Below are positions 39,475-44,614 of a stretch of DNA of 44,614 bases, one piece after another; the first letter of the stretch is position 1, and each line of letters opens with the position of its first letter. Source of the DNA: Ruegeria marina (lineage in GTDB: Bacteria > Pseudomonadota > Alphaproteobacteria > Rhodobacterales > Rhodobacteraceae); contig NZ_FMZV01000026.1 of NCBI RefSeq assembly GCF_900101475.1, positions 1-44,614 on the forward strand, read 5' to 3'. Under the pieces are notes generated by a model. The model was given only the letters and a program-made list of their open reading frames with translations. It had not been told where the DNA came from and searched no databases. A program made the translations under genes and the position numbers.

Positions 39475-40755
39475 ATGAAACATACAGGTTGGCGCAAGCC
39501 GACACCGGGTCTTGGCATTGCAGAGCAGCTTGCCCAAGCCGGTGAACAGGTGGCTGTACCCAAAACACGGGCCTTCGTGGCTGTGAAGCGGGTGGGGGCC
39601 TACATTGGCCTCAAGGCCGGAGACATGATGCTTCTCGACACGCTCGGGGCCTTTACGCAGGCCCAAGACTGGGAGGAGGGGCAGCGTCCGATCGTCTGGG
39701 CGTCGAACGCCTATCTGATGGAGCAGACGGGGTTCTCGCTCTCCGCGCTCAAGCGCCATGCCCGGCGCCTGGCCGAGATTGGCGTGATCTCCTTCCAGGA
39801 CAGCCCGAACGGCAAGCGGTGGGGCCGCAGGGACGCCGAGGGGCGCATTGTCGAGGCCTATGGCTTTGATTTGTCGCCGCTGTCGGCGCGTGTCGAGGAG
39901 TTCGAGGAGCTTCATGCCGATTTGCAGGCCGAGCGCGAGCTCTGTCAGCGCCTGAAGCGCCAGATCACGGTTGCACGCCGTATGATCCGCGCTCGGATTG
40001 AGGCGGCCGTCAGCAGCGCGCTGCGCGGCCCTTGGACGCAATTCACAGGCCTTTACGAGGAGCTTCTGGACCGGCTTCCTCGCCATCACGAAGCCTCAGA
40101 ACAGCTTGTGCGGCTGCTAACCTGGTTCAAGGAGCTTCAGGAGCGCGTCGAAGCTGCGTATCTCAAGGCAACTGAGGTTGTGCAACCTGTGGAAAACACG
40201 CGGGAAGCCAAGGAACAAGTTACTAAGAAGACTCAAGAAATGAACCCCAGGGAGGTCATTTCTGACCCTCATATACTAATTACAAACCAACTTGATCCTG
40301 TAACTAGTAATTCCTCAGAAAATGAGGAAGTCGCGGCGGCGGTGCCCAATGCTCAGCCCGAAGATCAAGTTGATAGGGAGCTGGAAGAATGGGTCGCCGA
40401 AGTGCGCAAGAAGCGCGCAGCGCTGGATCTGCCTACGATCATGCAGGCTTGCCCTGAATTTGCGTCTTGGGCGCGCAATATGGGCGGGTTCCTGAAGGAT
40501 TGGGGCGATCTGCACCGGGTCGCTGGTCAACTCAGGCCGATGATCGGCATTTCTGAACATGCCTGGAACGTGGCACAGGACCGGCTGGGCAAACAGGTGG
40601 CGACAGCGGCGCTCGCGCTCGTCTTCGAGAAGCATTGCGCGGGCGAAGTGTCCTCGCCGGGCGGCTATCTGCGCGGCATGGTCGAAAAGGCCGGGGCAGG
40701 GGAGCTGCACCTTGAGCGCAGCTTCTATGGCAGGCTCGGCGGGCAGGCAGCATGA
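39475..40755 (+). CDS. repC: Plasmid replication initiator RepC
   Basis: A 426-residue initiator. The N-terminal DNA-binding part reads FVAVKRVGAYIGLKAGDMML, SNAYLMEQTGFSLSALKRHA and RRLAEIGVISFQDSPNGKRW, a winged-helix typical for RepC; the C-terminal domain includes LGKQVATAALALVFEKHCAG and SPGGYLRGMVEKA. GGAGGTGAGAAACAGGC gives a strong ribosome site. The region 40195-40330 in the linker is distinctly AT-rich against its surroundings, and repABC origins are known to lie in such a stretch inside repC, so oriV is probably there. The gene ends 12 bases before the convergent recombinase gene. Confidence 0.94.
   Translation: MKHTGWRKPTPGLGIAEQLAQAGEQVAVPKTRAFVAVKRVGAYIGLKAGDMMLLDTLGAFTQAQDWEEGQRPIVWASNAYLMEQTGFSLSALKRHARRLAEIGVISFQDSPNGKRWGRRDAEGRIVEAYGFDLSPLSARVEEFEELHADLQAERELCQRLKRQITVARRMIRARIEAAVSSALRGPWTQFTGLYEELLDRLPRHHEASEQLVRLLTWFKELQERVEAAYLKATEVVQPVENTREAKEQVTKKTQEMNPREVISDPHILITNQLDPVTSNSSENEEVAAAVPNAQPEDQVDRELEEWVAEVRKKRAALDLPTIMQACPEFASWARNMGGFLKDWGDLHRVAGQLRPMIGISEHAWNVAQDRLGKQVATAALALVFEKHCAGEVSSPGGYLRGMVEKAGAGELHLERSFYGRLGGQAA
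40195..40330 (+). other. Probable oriV (AT-rich stretch in repC)
   Basis: Within the RepC linker, sequences such as catatactaattacaaacc and gtaactagtaattcc stand out against GC-rich flanks. In studied repABC plasmids the replication origin is inside repC in an A+T-rich region. Position is inferred from composition only. Confidence 0.45.
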
Positions 40756-40767
40756 TGGGGCAGGGGG

Positions 40768-41865
40768 TCAGAGTCCGGCGGCTTTGGTCAGGTTCACGCG
40801 GAACCGGTCGCGTCGGCGCTGGTAGCGACGGGTCATCTCGGCTGAGGCGTGTCCCAGTTGCTTTTGCACGTAGCGTTCGTCGACTTCCGCCGAACTGGCG
40901 AGGCCGGCACGCAGCGAGTGACCTGAGAACAGTGCCAGGCGCTCTTTCTCGGGCAATTCGGATCGGATACCGCCATCCAGAACCGTGCGCTTGATCAGCC
41001 GCGCGACATGCTTGTCGTTGAGCCTCGTTTCGGATGCCTTCTTACCATCGCGCGAGGTGCCGACGAAGACCGGACCGAAGTCGATCTTCGCGAAGTGCAG
41101 CCATTGCTCCAGCGCATGCACGGGGCAGGTCTGATCCTTGGAGCCGCGGCCGATCTCGACTTCACGCCAACCGGTCTTGGCGTTGAGGGTCAGGAGGGCG
41201 CCTTTCTCCATGATCTCAATCCATCCGCCGGAATCTGGCGTGTCATCTTTATGTACATCGAGGCTTACGATTTCCGAGCGGCGCAAGCCTCCGGCGTATC
41301 CAAGCAGCAGGATCGCCCGATCCCTCAACCCGCGCAGGTCGAAAGGAAGGGTGGCGACCATCGCGACGATATCCTCGGCCAGGATCGCTTCCTTCTGAAC
41401 CGACGGTCGCGCGTGTTTTCGCTTGATCCCCGCCAGCACCGTGGCGATGTGCCGGTTCTTGCGGTCGAGGGTGAATCCCCGCTGCGCGTAGTTCCAGGCG
41501 AGACCCGACAGGCGCCGGTCTATGGTGCTGACCGAAAGGGTAGGGGAGGGGCCTGACCCGGACGCAAGATCCGCGAGGTAGAGACCGATCATCTCCGGCG
41601 ACGGAGGTAGCGCCTCCGCGCCCTTCATCCGGCACCAGCGCGCAAAATGCGCCCAATCCTTGGCATACGCTTTCAGCGTGTTCTCTGAGGCCGCGGCACG
41701 TGCGTAGTCTCGGGCGGTGTCCACCAGTCGATCAAGCGTGCCGGAGCCAGCGACATGGGAGGGCAAAGCAATGCCCTCGCTTTCCTCTTGATCTCTCTCG
41801 TCGACGCGAGCATCATCCAACCCACCAGAGGGCGCTGACGTCGATTTCTCAGTCTCTGAGGGCAT
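40768..41865 (-). CDS. Tyrosine site-specific recombinase (XerC/D-like, plasmid-borne)
   Basis: A 365-residue integrase. An N-terminal core-binding domain (ENTLKAYAKDWAHFARWCRM, 61-80) precedes the catalytic domain with Arg195 in GGLRRSE, Lys230 in LNAKTGW, His316-x-x-Arg319 in GHSLRAG, His339 in QLGHAS and nucleophile Tyr348 in TRRYQRR; the full R-K-H-R-H-Y set is present. The start at 41865 has GTGGAAAG upstream; an ATG at 41946 would add 27 residues but overlaps a symmetric 27-bp site. Adjacent to repC, it probably resolves plasmid multimers or catalyses integration. It is divergent from DUF1403. Confidence 0.9.
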   Translation of the reverse strand: MPSETEKSTSAPSGGLDDARVDERDQEESEGIALPSHVAGSGTLDRLVDTARDYARAAASENTLKAYAKDWAHFARWCRMKGAEALPPSPEMIGLYLADLASGSGPSPTLSVSTIDRRLSGLAWNYAQRGFTLDRKNRHIATVLAGIKRKHARPSVQKEAILAEDIVAMVATLPFDLRGLRDRAILLLGYAGGLRRSEIVSLDVHKDDTPDSGGWIEIMEKGALLTLNAKTGWREVEIGRGSKDQTCPVHALEQWLHFAKIDFGPVFVGTSRDGKKASETRLNDKHVARLIKRTVLDGGIRSELPEKERLALFSGHSLRAGLASSAEVDERYVQKQLGHASAEMTRRYQRRRDRFRVNLTKAAGL

Positions 41866-41918
41866 CTTTCCACTGAATCCGGCTATGAAATTGGACTGCT
41901 TCCCAGCATATCTTGTTG

Positions 41919-41945
41919 TGTCCGATAAGGCAAACTTATTGGACA
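41919..41945. promoter_or_regulatory. Candidate recombinase core site
   Basis: TGTCCGATAAG (41919-41929) and CTTATTGGACA (41935-41945) are 11-bp inverted arms with 10 of 11 matches around a 5-base centre GCAAA. This is the size and geometry of tyrosine-recombinase crossover sites (dif has 11-bp arms and a 6-base centre). It lies 54 bases upstream of the chosen recombinase start. An operator for the recombinase gene is the alternative. Confidence 0.5.
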
Positions 41946-42022
41946 TAATCGAGAACAGCAAGGCTAGGCGGTTTATACGCTATTTGCTGGCAGAAAGCGC
42001 CGCGACGATGTAGGCTTCCGGC

Positions 42023-42907
42023 ATGACATTTGCCCGGCCCGATCACATGAGCGACCTCGACACGATACCCCGAATGCCCGCGTGGGTCACCTCCGGGCGT
42101 GTGGAAACCCTTGAAACTGTGGCCTTTCTGTCGGGCGCCGCGCTGAGCCATCTGCATGTAGTGCTGAGCCGCGAGGACGTTCCCCAAACCTTGTTGCGAG
42201 ACAGGCTTGCGCTGCGCGCGGCCGAGGCTTGTATCGCGTTCTCTGGGCGCCCAGAGAGGGCAGGGGAGTTGCGCGACGCCGTACATCTTCTGCGCCCCGA
42301 CGATCTGCCCGGCCCGGCGGGGGAAACCTACCTGGCCTGGCAGCGCGCTGTGGAAAAGCCGGTGTCGGTCAAGGCTCTGGGCCGAGCCCTGCCGAACGTT
42401 GAGCCGGGCCAGATTGCTACATGGTTCGATACGGGGCAGGGTGGGCCGGTCGGCCGTGCCGCGATGGTGCTGGAGGCCGTGCTGCGCGAGGCGCCGCGTG
42501 CGGAAGTAACAGCGCTGATCCTGGCGGATGCGGCCATCGCCCAAGCACTTGGTTGGGATCATCTGATGCCGCTACTCGCCGCGGGCCTGAAACGCGCCGA
42601 CCTGCGCAAGCGCGGCGATGACCTTCGCTTGGCCTGTCATCGCGCGATTGTTTCTTCGGTGGCTGAGGCCGTGCATCTTTCAGCAGATCTCGCTCGGCGG
42701 GCCGCGCACCTGAAAGCGGTCGCTCCGAAACTCCGAGCCAAGGGCGCGTGCGACGCTGTCGAGATGTTCCTGACCCGCGATGCTGTTGCTCCCTCGGCGC
42801 TACCCCTGCCGGATCGCGCCGCGCGGCGGCTCTGCGACCGGCTGGTCGACCTCGGCGCAGTGCGCGAGCTGACCGGGCGCGACATCTTCCGGCTTTACGG
42901 GGTGTAG
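42023..42907 (+). CDS. DUF1403 family protein
   Basis: A 294-residue mostly helical protein: VETLETVAFLSGAALSHLHV, RDRLALRAAEACIAFSGRPE, DLRLACHRAIVSSVAEAVHL and a C-terminal winged-helix-like end LCDRLVDLGAVRELTGRDIF. DUF1403 proteins are found on rhizobial and rhodobacterial plasmids, usually upstream of a ScpB-like gene; the role is unknown. Here the stop is two bases before the scpB ATG, so the pair is one operon. It might replace ScpA as a kleisin-like partner, which is speculation. ATG at 42047 is an alternative start. Confidence 0.75.
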   Translation: MTFARPDHMSDLDTIPRMPAWVTSGRVETLETVAFLSGAALSHLHVVLSREDVPQTLLRDRLALRAAEACIAFSGRPERAGELRDAVHLLRPDDLPGPAGETYLAWQRAVEKPVSVKALGRALPNVEPGQIATWFDTGQGGPVGRAAMVLEAVLREAPRAEVTALILADAAIAQALGWDHLMPLLAAGLKRADLRKRGDDLRLACHRAIVSSVAEAVHLSADLARRAAHLKAVAPKLRAKGACDAVEMFLTRDAVAPSALPLPDRAARRLCDRLVDLGAVRELTGRDIFRLYGV

Positions 42908-42909
42908 CG

Positions 42910-43509
42910 ATGGCGAAGGATCGCTCTGACCCTGAATTGGATCGCGAGCTAGCCGACCTGCCGCCCGAGTTGCGGTGGCGGGAATGGATGCGCCGGATCG
43001 AAGCGGTGCTGTTTGCTTCGGCCTCGCCGGTCCCGCGCGAGGACCTGGCGCGCGTGGTGGGGCAGGGGGTGTCGGTCGATCTGCTGGTCGAGGACCTTGC
43101 CGCCGATCTGGAGGGGCGGGCCTTCGAGATCGCACAAGTCGCCGGCGGCTGGATGTTCCGCACGCGCGCCGCTTACGCGCCCGCGATCCGCGCAGCGGCA
43201 GATATCGGGGACCAATTGCTGGACCTGAGCGAATTCGACGTCGCGGTCCTGGCCGCCATCGCTTACCACCAGCCGATCACGCGCGACGGGCTCAAGGACA
43301 TCTTCGGCAAGGAAATCAGCCGCGACCTGATAGGCCGACTGCATGCGCGCGACCTGATCGGGACCGGGCCAAGGTCGCCGCGGCGCGGCGCTCCCTATAC
43401 CTTCGTCACCACGGAGCAGTTCCTTGTCGCGTTCGGGTTGGAGAGTCTGCATGACCTGCCCGACAGGGAGCAGTTGGAAGATGCCGGGGTTGTCGACGAA
43501 GCACCATAG
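42910..43509 (+). CDS. scpB: ScpB-like segregation and condensation protein (orphan plasmid copy)
   Basis: A 199-residue protein with two winged-helix domains typical of ScpB: WMRRIEAVLFASASPVPRED, FEIAQVAGGWMFRTRAAYAP, then LSEFDVAVLAAIAYHQPITR and the RDLIGTGPRSPRRGAPYTFV beta-hairpin. In chromosomes ScpB dimers bind ScpA and Smc in condensin. No smc or scpA gene is in this window, so this copy either joins the host complex or works with DUF1403. The start at 42910 follows directly on DUF1403. Confidence 0.85.
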   Translation: MAKDRSDPELDRELADLPPELRWREWMRRIEAVLFASASPVPREDLARVVGQGVSVDLLVEDLAADLEGRAFEIAQVAGGWMFRTRAAYAPAIRAAADIGDQLLDLSEFDVAVLAAIAYHQPITRDGLKDIFGKEISRDLIGRLHARDLIGTGPRSPRRGAPYTFVTTEQFLVAFGLESLHDLPDREQLEDAGVVDEAP

Positions 43510-43561
43510 GTCGATTTCGGGTAACGAGTTGGCGATGCGGAGCGTGAATCCACCATTCAGC

Positions 43562-43643
43562 TAATCGTTTCAATTGCCGTGCAACGATTCGTTCTCGGGT
43601 CAATAAAGCTTCATGACTTCAATATGATAATCGTTTCACGATT
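43562..43643. repeat. Direct and inverted AATCGTT repeats downstream of scpB
   Basis: TAATCGTTTCA occurs at 43562-43572 and 43628-43638. The first copy pairs with AACGATT at 43583-43589; the second forms the palindrome AATCGTTTCACGATT (43629-43643). The first also contains GCCGTGCAAC, shared with partition-like repeat 3. Could be operator or additional centromere half-sites. Confidence 0.35.
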
Positions 43644-44156
43644 TCTGAACGAAGCCTCGTGCGTTTATTAGCGACTAGGCATTCCCGCCTCATCGGTGTC
43701 GATGTGAGTCCAACCTTTTCCGCAATTGCGAAGTTGTTATCGACTGAAGGCTAGAGCGGACATTGAGCGACTGACTCGGTCTCCGGGCACCGACTGCTGC
43801 CCTTAGGGCAGGGAGCGGCTTGGCACTAGCAATAACTTAGTCAGGGCAGCCGGTCAGGCAGAGTGCAGCAAGGTCACAGTCGGATCAGCTTTGAAGGGCG
43901 GATTGCGGAGCGTCGAGGTCATCGGAGTTAGGGCGCAGAAGTCGACGCTGGCGACCGTCTGCGGGAACCAAAGTCACCGGGTCGACGCGCGGTGAGTCTC
44001 CGCAGGTCAGCTCCGAGCCACTTTCGCCATCAGGGTTTCCTAGCAGTTTCAGGCATATGGGCGTGCTGAAATGCATTTCTTTGGTCCTCGATCGCGTTCG
44101 AGGTCTCGGAAGACGAATGCTAGAGCGATAAGGGGGAGAATCACACAGGAGACTCC
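43644..44156. other. Intergenic stretch
   Basis: About 510 bases with no supported gene, RNA or terminator. A short minus-strand frame (43885-44076) has no family resemblance or ribosome site and is not called. Confidence 0.4.
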
Positions 44157-44267
44157 ATGCCTATTCTTGCCCTTTTATGGCTGTGCTTGACGGCTTGCGC
44201 ACTCGCACCTTGTCCGAGATTGACGCCGTCGCCTGGCACTCATGCTATGCTCGAATCGCGTCGTTGA
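44157..44267 (+). CDS. Possible tiny lipoprotein
   Basis: A 36-codon ORF, MPILALLWLCLTACALAPCP at the start, with a lipobox LTAC (Cys14) after a hydrophobic stretch and AGGAG six bases before the ATG. The first residue run lacks positive charge, which weakens the signal-peptide case. Small lipoproteins of this size include entry-exclusion, VirB7-like and lysis proteins, but I cannot assign it. The bases 44268-44614 to the window end show nothing else. Confidence 0.35.
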   Translation: MPILALLWLCLTACALAPCPRLTPSPGTHAMLESRR

Positions 44268-44614
44268 ACATATCGTAAGCTGAGCAAAGCCGTTTGGCTC
44301 TGCCGCGGCGGGCCGGGCGATATCGTCAAATAGTCGCGTAAAGTCTTGCGTGGGCGTTTGTTAACTGGGACGATAATCTTGGTGCATTCGCTTAGCACAA
44401 TCCAGCGCTTCGAAGTACCGGATTGTCCCTAAAGCCCATACATTATCGCAGGAGAGCCAAATCAGTTTCGTTCCGAAAAAAATTAGCGCCGCACAGTTCG
44501 CGACCGCCTTTACACTAAGATGTCCGTCGTCAGGGTTTTTCGGACTTCGCAGGCCGTTTCGTAACGGAGGCTCTGGTTCGGTTTCTGTTTAAGTTTAAGC
44601 GGCAGCTGCTTGGT

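Overview
The window looks like part of a repABC plasmid from a member of the Rhodobacteraceae (Roseobacter/Paracoccus relatives). The evidence is the repA-repB-repC replicon at 37.0-40.8 kb, high-GC alphaproteobacterial codon use, TRAP and TTT solute transporters, and a set of conserved small genes (DUF3768, DUF736, DUF2493, ParB-like, strawberry-notch methylase-helicase) known from alphaproteobacterial mobile elements. Assignments come from reading translations and motifs only; no database search was run.

Layout. 1-0.35 kb: 3' end of an IS5-family element abutting a 5'-trimmed malonyl-CoA decarboxylase gene. 0.37-7.6 kb: malonate utilisation (matA, matB) and, after a divergent promoter region serving a YciI-like gene and a RutE-like reductase, a three-gene TRAP transporter that probably imports malonate. 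7.8-12.7 kb: a MarR regulator and class III CoA-transferase divergent from a tripartite tricarboxylate transporter (tctCBA), with two palindromic operators between them. 12.8-15.05 kb: stacked IS6, ISKra4 and IS3 remnants, then the C-terminal fragment of a PfkB/2-keto-3-deoxygluconate kinase gene. 15.05-20.5 kb: first half of a plasmid backbone module (giant ParB-like protein, five small conserved proteins, ParDE toxin-antitoxin). 20.7-26.2 kb: a catabolic block (aldehyde dehydrogenase, enolase-superfamily sugar-acid dehydratase, GMC oxidoreductase, LysR). 26.2-27.7 kb: a MITE-like inverted-repeat element and a low-GC lipoprotein gene. 27.7-36.5 kb: second half of the backbone module (DNA methylase-helicase of about 1465 aa, Toprim protein, DUF2493, DUF3800, DUF736). 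37.0-40.8 kb: repABC with partition-site-like repeats. 40.8-43.5 kb: tyrosine recombinase with an adjacent core-site-like palindrome, DUF1403 and an orphan ScpB. 43.5-44.6 kb: mostly non-coding, with one possible tiny lipoprotein.

Working together. The catabolic cargo converts small acids: malonate to malonyl-CoA to acetyl-CoA, a carboxylate imported by TTT and activated by CoA transfer, and a sugar acid dehydrated to a keto-deoxy acid. The backbone genes probably serve plasmid establishment and maintenance: DNA modification or antirestriction, partition, toxin-antitoxin addiction and multimer resolution.

Most novel-looking signals. (1) Two leader elements, upstream of DUF2493 and DUF736, share loop sequence but have completely different yet fully paired 7-bp closing stems. 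(2) Another shared two-hairpin leader lies upstream of the ParB-like and methylase-helicase genes. (3) The recombinase/core-site and DUF1403-ScpB pair lie beside the replicon.
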